Of a DNA stretch of 64,000 bases, positions 44,816-54,918 are shown piece after piece. The stretch comes from Capniomyces stellatus (lineage: Eukaryota > Kickxellomycota > Harpellomycetes > Harpellales > Legeriomycetaceae). The stretch lies in the NCBI GenBank assembly GCA_001661515.1, contig LUVW01000020.1, positions 124,001 to 188,000 on the forward strand, in the 5' to 3' direction. The position numbers were made by a program, and so were the translations under genes. The notes beneath the pieces were generated by a model, which was given only the letters and a program-made list of their open reading frames with translations, had not been told where the DNA came from and searched no databases. Numbering within the stretch: position 1 is the stretch's first letter; each line of letters begins with the position of its first letter.

Positions 44816-47387
44816 ACTCTTTAGTTCAACTCTTTTCTAATATCCCTACCCTAGTTCTTTCCTTTTTTATTTATTTATTTAATTATTATTATTTATTTTA
44901 TTCTTACATCAACGCAACTTGGAATTGACGCAGATTTGGTGTTAATTTTTATCCACGTGCTAACCAGGCCAGCTACCGTATATTAAGTTGATTGATTGTC
45001 ACTTGGTGATACGCCATATCTTGGCAAAGTACATCCACAACACAACTATTCCGTAAGGGTTTTGCTATGTATGGTTTAGTCCAACTGCCTGTCCGAGTTA
45101 AGATAGATCTGTTAGCGACAACGCGTGAAGCAATTGTTCAAAGAATTATAAGATAAGATTACGGCTGTTTAGAATCCTGGTTCAGGAAATCTTGGGTCAG
45201 AAAAATATTTATCTGCATTTATAAATAGGCAAGCACATGGCCCAAAGTAAAAATTATCAAAAATCAAATGATTGAATCAGAGACTGTAAAAAAATACAGT
45301 GCTAATGATTGTAGATATTACAGTCTTGCTGCTTTAAGGCTGAAGAGCAAATCTAATTATACGTTGGGCTAGTGTAACTAGTTTCATTACTATTCGCAAA
45401 ATTTTGCCAGCTATATCTGTTTTTTTATCGCTTATCTTTAGGTTGTGGCGCCTGTTTGTGTATTAAATTTGGATCGTGGTGTTTTCCACTACCTATAAAA
45501 GTGCCTATAAGCGATTATAATGGTAAACGCGGCAGAAGCGACGTGAGGTAAATTGTTTGAACACTGTTTTCATGATTGAATCCGAGAAATTCTTTAATTA
45601 TTGCATTTTTACATCTTTTGACTAAAACTCGACTGGTATAAACAATGTTAGACTGGTGAAGCGGTGGTATTGTATAAATCTAGTAGCATCATTGGTTTAT
45701 AAATGATAGAATATGAGCCAAAAGCTTTGAAGAGATTAGTAATCGATAATTCATAAATTATAGCTCGATTTATCGAACTTAAGGTCTATTTTGTAACTTT
45801 CGAGCAATGTTTTTTTAATATTGCGAGCCTTCCTTTGCCTAAATTGCTTTGTCTCCAGAAATAACTTACATAGTGAAACGGAAAAGCTCTGGCTTTATTA
45901 GAATCAACCCATTTGTATAATTTTACTAAGCTGATTTCTGAGCTACTCATAGTGCTAATAAGTTTAGCTCTTTTATTATGACTCGTTCTGCATTTCTGGA
46001 TTAATCATCGTCATCCCGCTTGATGTATGCGGTAATCTACACAATATTGCAATGCTAACCAAAACGATTGCTATTTTTGGGACATCGAGTAAAAATATGT
46101 ATATGCTACTCATATATGTTATCAAGACAAATGTGCTAAGTTTAATTAGTATACGCCCTTGTGCTCTTTCGCAAGCTAATATATGCCAATTCGGCACATG
46201 GAATTTAAGTTTAATATTAGTTAACTGAATGCGTATCTTCTCTTTAGCCACTTTATCAAACATAGCATCAATATCACCTCAATTCTAATTCCGACTCATC
46301 TCAACTCCAATTCTAATTCTACTCTCATCTCAACTCCGATTATAATTCTACTCTCATCTCAACTCCAATTATAATTATAATTCTAATTCTAATTCTAACT
46401 ATAATTGTAATTTTACTCTCAAATCCAATACTAATTTTAACTCTACTCCCAGTTCTAATTCTAATTTCCATTAACACTGTTTATCATTAAAATCAGACTC
46501 TGTGTCCATTATATATTTATAGCACCATTTATCTACAAACCAGTATGGTATATAAACGGTTCAACTTGCTCTGCCTGGATTTAGAACATCTTTGGAATCA
46601 AATAGACCCATACCCTCTAATCAACTATGTTTGATACATAATAAATTTATACCTTCCTGTACAACAATAAGTTATCAAAGCACTAAATTATAATCACTTT
46701 AACTTGATATTTATTCCATAAACCGATTTTTTCTTTAACCCAACTATAAAGGTTTATAAATAACCTCAACATCACTATCGAAATCACTGTTTAGTCTCAA
46801 ATTAGAGCGATATCACAACTAGGCTGCTATATTTACATCTATTTTCAGAGAGTATTTATAATCTTAAATATAAAATGCGAGTAAGTTTAGTACATATGCC
46901 AAGTTTCTACATCCGCGAGTGCACTTATTGTCTACTAACTTGTATACCCGGATAAAACAAAGAATAGGCTTTTGGAATAAATCAATGGTCACAGTATTAC
47001 AATAGATATCTAATACCAGCGTTAAAAGAGGGAATAAACTAATTAATTGACACAAAATACTATCAAATGCCATATCAACACACACAATAATCGCAAAACC
47101 GCATTTATATATAAACACGCCAAGTGGGAACAGAGAACATAATATTTCTCAATCAACTATTAATCTTTAACATTTAATCTTAACAGCTGGAATATATCAA
47201 GCCACAAATCAGTCAGTATTTGCACTATTCTATTGAAAAGGACTTGATTTTAAGCCATTTTTACACGCAATATATGTTTAAATTTATACCTTACCAAGAA
47301 AAAATTAGTAACTTTATAGACATACTCCTTTCTATTGAATAATATATTATAAAGCACAGACTAATAGCAACAAAAATCAACTGTAAA
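44816..47387. other. 2.6-kb gene-free region before the DUF3020-like gene
   Basis: No convincing gene was found on either strand. A 95-residue minus-strand frame at 45976-46263 has a hydrophobic segment (MSSIYIFLLDVPKIAIVLVSI) but no family resemblance, and I do not annotate it. The right half contains the AATTCTAATTC-type repeat block listed separately. The length suggests a large regulatory region for the downstream, possibly DNA-binding, protein. Confidence 0.45.
46282..46472. repeat. Degenerate AATTCTAATT / CTCATCTCAACTCC repeat block
   Basis: About 190 bases are built from short units AATTCTA and AATTATA, interspersed with at least three copies of CTCATCTCAACTCC. Together they make a loose higher-order repeat of about 33-36 bases that decays to the right. 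The plus strand has almost no G here. Confidence 0.75.
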
Positions 47388-49847
47388 ATGAAATCAGCAA
47401 ACACCTTTTACCACAAGTATCATCAGCAGAGCCAAGGAAGCCGTATCAACTTTCTGCCCAGAATCTCTCAGGCTAATGAACAAACCAAAAACATCGCATC
47501 CCTCAATTCTGAAAGTGACACCCCTATCGGGGCTGAGGACATTCCTGGAGAAAGCAACGTCATAGATACAGGAAATCGCACCAATTCGTTGCCAGAAATC
47601 ACAACTAACCAAATCAGTAATAGAAGATACATTCGTCCCATGAGTTCAGCAATAACGCCTCGTTCGTCCTCAATGTCTACTTTTGCAGCTGCCTGTGACA
47701 GTCAAAACACCGGCTTTAGTAGAATTACTGGTGTTAAATCCGTATTTAGTAATGAACCATATTTTAACGCTGGTGGAATGGCGTACCGTCATGTAAGTAA
47801 CAGCAGTATGTCGGACCGCCAGTCCAATAGCATTATCCATATATCCAATGGCAAGTTTGATTGTGCTGGAAATAAACTCGGCGGCACAAATAAAATGCCG
47901 TCACTTACAATCAATGGCTGTGGAACTGAAGCAGCAAACAGACTTAATGCCGCCATAAGTTGTGGAAAAGGTAGTAAAAGTCAAACAAATGCTCTGGCCA
48001 GCAGTTTGGGCGAACCGCGTCAACCTCAACTCAATATATCGCTTGAAGATTTGTTGCCTAAAAAGAGGAGAACGAGATGCTCACCTTATGCCAGAAAGGA
48101 ACCAAAAACTGGTGCCAATAGCAAACCACTGGTCGATGATGAAAAGCGTCTAGCAGCAAAGAAGAATGCCACAATCAAAATGCGGGAATGGAGAAAGAAA
48201 AATGTAGAGAAAAATAGACTAAACGATCTTAGGTGCAGAGTGTACAGACAATGTAGGTTTATGCATGTAATAACGCCTGATCAAGAGCCAGCTGCGTGGG
48301 TTAAAAGTGAAATTTACCGGAGACTTCAGAATCAAATAACAAGAGATATAGGTATAGCCAATGGTACTATAAAGCCTAGGAACAATAACAAAGCGGCTAC
48401 AGAGAAAACCGGTGATAAAGTTCAAAACCAAGACAAGAGCAACTGTGGCACAAAAGATGGCCAAAGCAGCAACCAAGAAGCAGCTGTGGCTGGTATACAA
48501 GCTGTTAATTATAACATAGATCAAAAAATGGGTCAAGAAAATGACCAAAATGATATTCAAATGAGTCAGGATATGGTTCAGAATAATATTCAGGAAATAA
48601 ATCAAGGAAACAGTCATGAAGTTTCTCAGGGGTCGGTCCAAGAAAAAAATCAAAAAAAGACTCGAGTAAGGGCTCAAAGAACGAAAAAGACCAAAATTCC
48701 AAAAATAAATAAAAGTTGGGATCAAAATGAAAGTTTGCCGAGCTACTCTAGCAACAATTATAACAGCAGCAGCAATAGCAATAGCAATAGCAGCAGTAGA
48801 AGTGTTAACTCAATCGAAACTAACTATACTAATACTAACTACCCGATTGAGACAAGACCGGATGTACTAAATCACCACTGTGGCCGGCTTGATTCAAGCC
48901 GCAAACCCTACAACAGCAATGTAACGCAAAATTGCAATGGATGTATGCCGAACCATTCTGAAGTACATGATAGAATCAACAATGAAAACAAATTCTACAA
49001 CACATACTACCCATCTGGTGTCAACTCAAAACGGCAGAGTCATGGGTATAGTGACGATATTGAAGATCAAAGTTGGGAAAAATATTGTAGAAGTCTGCCA
49101 ACCAGCAGTAGGAGTGGATATTTGTCTGACCGCTATTCCAACACAAATTATGAACCTATAAAATACCCATATTCAGATATGCACGACAATACAGATTATG
49201 GAACAAGATCAAAGTGCACTTACAGCAGAAATTCAAGTACTACACACACTGGTAATGACCTAAGCTGCAATACGCAAAGTCTCGAGTTTTCTAAAACATA
49301 CACACCATCAAATTCACAAAACAGCGGTGATCGGCGTGAAACTAATTACAACAACCCAGCACACACAGTGTATAGCAAGTATTCTCACTCAAACATAAAT
49401 ACACACCACGACCTTCCACCACTAAAACTAATCACCGCTTCACAACATACCGACACTGCTTCTTCGGGCTATAGAGCACAAAACGGTGCATATCCTTCAG
49501 ATAACAGAGGGCGTACATACCCAGTAGAAACACATCGTGAGGGTAGTAACAACAATTCGTTGTTATATTTTCACCACCGGCCTCTTTTTGAAAATATACG
49601 TGAATCAAACGTTAGAAACACCTACAATGAGGATATAAATAGGCACCCGCGTATATACCACCGAGACTTAAACTACACAAATGGCCAAAATGAGCGGGGC
49701 AATTTGGCTAGCGCCGACCATTATGAAGATTCGCTCGAGCCAGAGCTGGGGCATAACTCTGAAATCCGCGATGTTGAATCATATGATGCGATACAGAACA
49801 TGATGCATTTCTCGAGGTCAGGAAATTATAGATATAAGAGTAGCTAG
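47388..49847 (+). CDS. Asn/Ser/Tyr-rich protein with a DUF3020-like basic motif
   Basis: An intronless 819-residue frame of mostly low-complexity, disordered sequence rich in Asn, Ser, Tyr, Thr and His. The only ordered part is at about residues 250-325, opening DEKRLAAKKNATIKMREWRK and continuing NVEKNRLNDLRCRVYRQCRF. The pattern of a basic helix with WRKKN, NDLRCRV and a following Trp (AAWVKSEI) resembles the fungal DUF3020 domain, found in suspected nuclear regulators; this is from memory and not checked. Residues about 373-425 show Gln at nearly every fourth position, and residues 455-480 hold a Ser/Asn run. A transcription factor or RNA-associated protein is plausible by inference. It has a 2.6-kb gene-free upstream region. 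The start is the first ATG of the frame. Confidence 0.7.
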   Translation: MKSANTFYHKYHQQSQGSRINFLPRISQANEQTKNIASLNSESDTPIGAEDIPGESNVIDTGNRTNSLPEITTNQISNRRYIRPMSSAITPRSSSMSTFAAACDSQNTGFSRITGVKSVFSNEPYFNAGGMAYRHVSNSSMSDRQSNSIIHISNGKFDCAGNKLGGTNKMPSLTINGCGTEAANRLNAAISCGKGSKSQTNALASSLGEPRQPQLNISLEDLLPKKRRTRCSPYARKEPKTGANSKPLVDDEKRLAAKKNATIKMREWRKKNVEKNRLNDLRCRVYRQCRFMHVITPDQEPAAWVKSEIYRRLQNQITRDIGIANGTIKPRNNNKAATEKTGDKVQNQDKSNCGTKDGQSSNQEAAVAGIQAVNYNIDQKMGQENDQNDIQMSQDMVQNNIQEINQGNSHEVSQGSVQEKNQKKTRVRAQRTKKTKIPKINKSWDQNESLPSYSSNNYNSSSNSNSNSSSRSVNSIETNYTNTNYPIETRPDVLNHHCGRLDSSRKPYNSNVTQNCNGCMPNHSEVHDRINNENKFYNTYYPSGVNSKRQSHGYSDDIEDQSWEKYCRSLPTSSRSGYLSDRYSNTNYEPIKYPYSDMHDNTDYGTRSKCTYSRNSSTTHTGNDLSCNTQSLEFSKTYTPSNSQNSGDRRETNYNNPAHTVYSKYSHSNINTHHDLPPLKLITASQHTDTASSGYRAQNGAYPSDNRGRTYPVETHREGSNNNSLLYFHHRPLFENIRESNVRNTYNEDINRHPRIYHRDLNYTNGQNERGNLASADHYEDSLEPELGHNSEIRDVESYDAIQNMMHFSRSGNYRYKSS

Positions 49848-50553
49848 GCAAATAAAACAATGGCTTGAAAAGGCCAAACATTGTACTATGTACAACCGAT
49901 AATACAAAAAGTATTTCTCAGAAATATAAACTACAATAATATATGATCACAAACCAGGTTAGATTATTTGACCCGTTATAACCTTTTTATCTATTTACAA
50001 CAACTTGCTCTCATCTCAGATCCACAACATGTATATTAGCTGTTGTGGTCAAAGGTCATGTAAATTCAAACACTGGTGTTTCTAGCGTACATCCACAACG
50101 CATTCTTTCGATTTTATCTATATTTTATCTATTTGTCTTTATTAAAACGCCTTTATTTTTTTATCCATTTTGTTCATTTTAAACATCTTTATTTTTTTAT
50201 TTACCTTTTCAAATTCATAACAAATCAGAGAATAAAATCTGCATCAATTATATTACATGTTGATAAGCCGACTTTTTTTTATGTCATTTTCAAAAAACAA
50301 AATAGCATTATTAGCTTGCTTTACGTATCAATGTCAACACAAAGCCAACCCATACTCCAATAGTGAAGGAACCCATGATCAAACATAACTTTAAACCATT
50401 GTATTATTTGTATAGTATCCCAAACTGTCGCATTGTGTCGTGATTTTCACTATTGACGCGTTTAAAATTTATGAGAAAGAAAAGGTACAAAGCCCTGGAC
50501 AAAACTAAACACGTTGGTTTCAATAAATAAATAAACTAAACAAGCTGGACAGC
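49848..50553. other. Convergent 3' region, DUF3020-like gene to nucleoside hydrolase
   Basis: A T-rich stretch at 50095-50220 has repeated TTTATTTTTTTAT strings. No gene was seen; it holds both 3' ends. Confidence 0.45.
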
Positions 50554-52424
50554 CTACACTGGTGAAGATTTTGCAGCCTCTGCCAACGAGTCAATCATAC
50601 ACGACCAAAATTTCTCGACATCAACCTTTGTTGTAACCCAGCAATTTTTCTGCTTAGTGCTGTAGTTCCAGAAATCGCATACAGTTTGCCCTGAACACAT
50701 CCCCTCGCCACATTCAATATCGACCCTCATAAGCTTTTCTTCAAATGAATCTCTCATAACAAGATATGCAACAGCCAGTGGATCGTGCAGAGGGGGGCCA
50801 TCATGGAAACCAAATGTTTTAGCATATGTATCGCGGAAAAACATCATTAGTTCACAAACCATTTTTGAGAAATTTGCGTTTATAGAACCAACCCTAGTGT
50901 TGATTGCTTCAAGGACTTTGGGAGTGACCAAAGCTGTATGCGTGACATCGAGTGGAACCATGGCTAAATGCTCAAATCCAGCTTGCATTACAATCTGTGC
51001 AGCCTCTGGGTCGCACTACAATAAACGTTTTCCAATAAAAGTCAGCAAAGAAAAAAGAAGAAAAGAAAGAAAAGATACACACAAGCTGTAAAAGTTTGTA
51101 TGGCAAACTCAATGCCATATATCATAGGATAAGAGTAAAATGGATAATTACCAGAATGTTAAACTCGGCGACAGCAGATCGATTCCCAACACCAATAGCG
51201 CCACCCATGAAAGAAAGTGTTTTGACTTTATTCACCACCTCTGGGTATACAGATACCAGCAGCCCAATATTGGTAAGAGATCCAAGAGCCACCAATGCCA
51301 CTGGCTCAGGTGAGTTTAAAATCGCCTCTGCCATAACATCAATCGCTTTTCGTAGTTGGGACTGTTCATACAACTCCTTGTTGCATTCTGGCAACAAACT
51401 GGTTCCGTCAAGACCTTGGTAAACATCACACGCCAATTTCCAATAGTGCATAGATATATAAGCACATTTAGTATAACTTGAGTAAAATAAAGCAGTGTTT
51501 TTTTATTATTGAAAGTATCAATCTTCAACGCTATATCCATTCCTAAACTTACCGCTTTCTCCGTGGATTTCTGGGTCATGTTTAATAAATCTCAGCAACG
51601 GCTGCGCGTTTGATATTTGGAAACAATATTGGTTATAACACGATTATAAAATTAAATATATGGATAAAGGACGACATTCATTATGCCGGAGTAACATTGG
51701 AATATTACGGATGTCTGTTATTTGAAGAAATAATATATATTGCTATATCACGTTTTGTTCTTACCTTAGCAGCACCCATAACAACAGGGACATCACGTCT
51801 CCCGCACGACTCCAGTATACTTATTGCGTTAGCTGTAGTTTTTTCTACAGACTGGTTCCCTATATTATCATCACAATAACACCGTCATTGCCTGTCGGAG
51901 CTTGTAAAGCGGAGTGAGGTGGGTTTTTATAATCTTACCTGAGACTGTAGAAACTCCCAAAAGTTTAATCCCGGGGTTGTGTGCTATGTGGTTTAAGTTT
52001 GATATGAGAATATAAAGCTTAAACTATATGTATTGTCTTTTCTACCACAACCAATGACATTCAACCGTTTCTTTCTTGTTGCGGGTTTGGGATAATAGCA
52101 AAGAAGTGATAAGTGGTTGAGAAGTTGGTGTGACTGTTACCTGAAAGTATAATAGCCATTGCATCGTCATGGCCTATTATGGTCACCAAATTTTATTGTT
52201 TTTAGAGCTTGTAACGTGTAATGGGGCATGATATAAAAAGATATATCTCAAATACAAAGGTATATTGACAGATCTAAAAGTAATTGAAAAGTGCCGGAAT
52301 AAACAATAAAAAAAAAAGCTGACAGCAAGACAATTATGATAGAAAGTCGGGATAAGAACCCTAAAAACCGCGTACCTGGGTCGCAATCAAGCCACAATGG
52401 TATTATCATATTTTGTTCACTCAT
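50554..52424 (-). CDS. Inosine-uridine-type nucleoside hydrolase, seven exons
   Basis: Exons 52424-52376, 52173-52141, 51983-51939, 51859-51765, 51601-51553, 51414-51152 and 51015-50554 close with phases 1, 1, 1, 0, 1, 0 to 331 residues, the usual size (yeast Urh1 about 340). The first two exons rebuild the Ca2+-binding signature WLDCDPGHDDAMAIIL. Then follow GVSTVSGNQSVEKTTANA, HGESGLDGTSLLP, MGGAIGVGNRSAVAEFNI and CDPEAAQIV. The active-site His lies in LHDPLAVAYLV. The enzyme hydrolyses the N-glycosidic bond of nucleosides to free base and ribose, for purine/pyrimidine salvage in the cytosol. Five of the seven exons are shorter than 100 bases (33, 45, 49, 49 and 95), so most of the N-terminal third is hidden from frame searches. 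Confidence 0.94.
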
Positions 52425-53289
52425 AACTACTGTATGTCACTGATTAATTGTATGCGTGTTTTGTGATTGTAAATTTGTTTTTTTAAAGCAAAGTATTGAT
52501 AAAACAAAGTTGATTAAAATATATATCTAAAACATTAAAGGGGTTACAGATAATACAAGATTGCTGAAACGTAATAACAGCAGCAATGGTATTCGGATTT
52601 AAGATAAAAAGTAAAAAAGTAAAAAACAAAAAACATGTTTGATGTTTCACTTGTTTTTTTTTCTAGAAAAAAAGTCATTTCGTTTCAACAAATGAATGAA
52701 ACGGTTTCACCAAAACACTAAAAGGGATAATAGTGTCAGTGGAACTATAAAAAAAAAGGTGATAGAAATACACGTCAAAAATTTAAACCTGCAACATGCT
52801 TTCTGGTGGACAACCGAGCCATTTCGATCGATTGTGATAATATTGCATACTTTTGGAATTTCGAAAACAGCTCTTACTTTGGATGGCTGGAATACATCTT
52901 GGCAAGATGTATCTAGATATATGAATATTTGCCTTCGATTGGTATACCGCTTTATTATGGAAACAGCCGATATATAAACAGAAATCTTAAAAAGGGTAAA
53001 AAAGAAAAAGAAAAAAAATGGAGAAAAAAAAATGAAAAAGTGAAAAAAAAAAATGAAATAAATAGAAAGGAAACAAGATGCCAACAGTATATATTAGTCT
53101 AATAGTCTAAATTGTTACCAAAGTAACCTTGATAAACAAGTACAATCAGGGAAAGCAAAGAATAAAGCAAAATCAAGAAAAAGAGCGTTGGTTGTTGATT
53201 ATAAAAATAATTGATTGGGGGTTGAACAAACTAACAGGTCAGGGACCTTACTGTGTACCAATGGTAAAAGTGTAAGGCTGAGTCAAGGT
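52425..53289. other. Intergenic region with a 21-base palindrome
   Basis: This is the promoter side of the nucleoside hydrolase and the 3' side of the cyclin gene. A 21-base palindrome with 10-base arms and one central base spans 52892-52912 (arm ATACATCTTG). A second, 13-base one (TGAAACGGTTTCA) lies at 52697-52709. A 93-residue plus-strand frame (52696-52977) covers both; it has no family resemblance I can name and is not annotated as a gene. A purine-only tract follows at 52990-53080. Confidence 0.5.
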
Positions 53290-54918
53290 CTAGATGGGAT
53301 AGCCTGAAACTGGATGACGATTAGAAACATCCAAATTAAATGATGGGTCTATGTGAGAAAGGTTCGAAGGTATATTAACATTAGAAAGTATTCGGACCGC
53401 AGGGTTATAAAGTTGAGCAAATTCTGAATGTTTGCCAAAATAAGGGGCATTGGTCATAGGTACTGCGATAGTTGTGTCTGGAAATGGTAGGTTGTTAACT
53501 ACAGAGCCTCCATTATCCAGGAACTGTTTGATATCAGATTGAGAGTTATACAAGAAATTCGACCACTGACTAAATTCAGAGTCAGATAGATACAACTTAT
53601 AGTTTATTGTGCTTAGAAAGGTTATTTCCATTTTGTTTATTTGGCTAACCGGGAGTCTGGTTATTTTATTCCAGGCCCTGTTGGAGTAGGTTCTATCCAA
53701 AAGATATTTTGAGGCACACATCAATGCAGCCACAAACATCCTTCTACCACACTTGGATATTGAATTGGACGCTTTTGGTTTATTAAAATAAACGCTGTTA
53801 GTTTTATAGTCAGGTTTGTTGGTAGCCAGCTCGTGTTCTGTTGATAAGCAGCTGGAGATAGGCAGCACAAAACTTGACACTGGGACAGAATCAGAAGAAT
53901 TTATATTACATGTAGATTTGTTGGTCTGGGACAAATGAACCAAATTTCCGACTGAATGTTTTTTTGATACCAGAAAATCTCTGTGTTCATGTCTATTCTG
54001 AACATCCACATACGTGTTTGATCTCCGCAGGCCAGCAGAGCAATCGCGTTTGTATGGGATAAAACTGGTGCTTGTTAGGTTTTCCGTCAGCAGATTGTAG
54101 CCAGAGCTGCTGGTATCTAGCAGTACATTAATATATGGAGTAAATGGCAATTCATACGGCAGTTTGCTGTCTAGAGAGATGTTACTATAGCCCATAGAAG
54201 AGCCTGAGGAGTGAATAGAGCTCAGTGCGCTTGTTGTAAGGCTCGGTGTATTGATGTTTTTTGAGTAAAACGAAAGTTCATGATCTTTTACTTTTTCCAC
54301 AAGTAAATCCTGGCCCACCGCGCATGAACCAGAGTCTGTAATCTTTCTCTGTTTGATCATGTTGTTGGCTCTAAGAAGATAAATCAGCGCCGCCTCTACA
54401 ATAACAGAATCAAGCTGTGACTGGCGGTGAGTCTCCACTATAAAAGCCTTCAAGGAGCAAAGCTGTGTGTTCTTGGCCGCTAGGCTGCCTGGCCATATAC
54501 ACCCAATCACTGAACACGCCACGTCATATAACCGATGCAGCTTTACAAGTGCCTCATTCAGCCCAGTGCTCGCTCTCGGATCTCCTGCATTATATTTTCC
54601 TTTATTATTCGTATTCGCCTCGCTGCTGTTTTTGTGTGTTTGTGTTCTTTTGCATCTTTTTTGCGTAGTGGCTTTAAAGCCTGTGTTATGGGCTGGATTA
54701 ACGCTTTGTACATTTACAGTTGAATATTCATTTGCAAGTAGCTGTGGATATACAGTGCTAACCACGCTCTTGACCCCCTGGCCGCCAATCACCAAGCTGT
54801 GTGCCGCACTATGCCGCAACTTTTTATCTGCCCCCTCTAAGCTACTGCTATGGTCGCAAGACCTTTTGGTACCTTGATTCTGGTTGTTGGATTTTACCTC
54901 ATTTTCAAGAACTGTCAT
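53290..54918 (-). CDS. Pho80/Pcl-like cyclin with a split cyclin box
   Basis: The frame gives 542 residues from the ATG at 54918 (MTVLENEVKSNNQ), or 561 from an in-frame ATG at 54975; I prefer the inner start because the extra residues look like leader. The N-terminal part is disordered. A first cyclin-box segment (about residues 122-190) has LHRLYDVACSVIGCIWPG and DSVIVEAALIYLLRANN. After about 200 Ser/Asn-rich residues the box resumes at about 390 with RRMFVAALMCASKYLLDRTY, then SNRAWNKITRLPVSQINKME and FLSTINYKLYLS, typical of Pho80/Pcl cyclins. These bind Pho85-type kinases and act in nutrient signalling, morphogenesis or the cell cycle. No intron consensus is needed to explain the insert, since the frame stays open. 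A 5.3-kb gene-free region lies upstream. Confidence 0.85.
   Translation of the reverse strand: MTVLENEVKSNNQNQGTKRSCDHSSSLEGADKKLRHSAAHSLVIGGQGVKSVVSTVYPQLLANEYSTVNVQSVNPAHNTGFKATTQKRCKRTQTHKNSSEANTNNKGKYNAGDPRASTGLNEALVKLHRLYDVACSVIGCIWPGSLAAKNTQLCSLKAFIVETHRQSQLDSVIVEAALIYLLRANNMIKQRKITDSGSCAVGQDLLVEKVKDHELSFYSKNINTPSLTTSALSSIHSSGSSMGYSNISLDSKLPYELPFTPYINVLLDTSSSGYNLLTENLTSTSFIPYKRDCSAGLRRSNTYVDVQNRHEHRDFLVSKKHSVGNLVHLSQTNKSTCNINSSDSVPVSSFVLPISSCLSTEHELATNKPDYKTNSVYFNKPKASNSISKCGRRMFVAALMCASKYLLDRTYSNRAWNKITRLPVSQINKMEITFLSTINYKLYLSDSEFSQWSNFLYNSQSDIKQFLDNGGSVVNNLPFPDTTIAVPMTNAPYFGKHSEFAQLYNPAVRILSNVNIPSNLSHIDPSFNLDVSNRHPVSGYPI

Noticed and set aside
45976..46263. 95-codon minus-strand frame with a hydrophobic segment
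   Set aside because: No family resemblance, no clear promoter context, AT-rich composition; chance is the better explanation.
52696..52977. 93-codon plus-strand frame as a transposase fragment
   Set aside because: The string LTLDGW loosely recalls hAT transposases but nothing else of that family is present.
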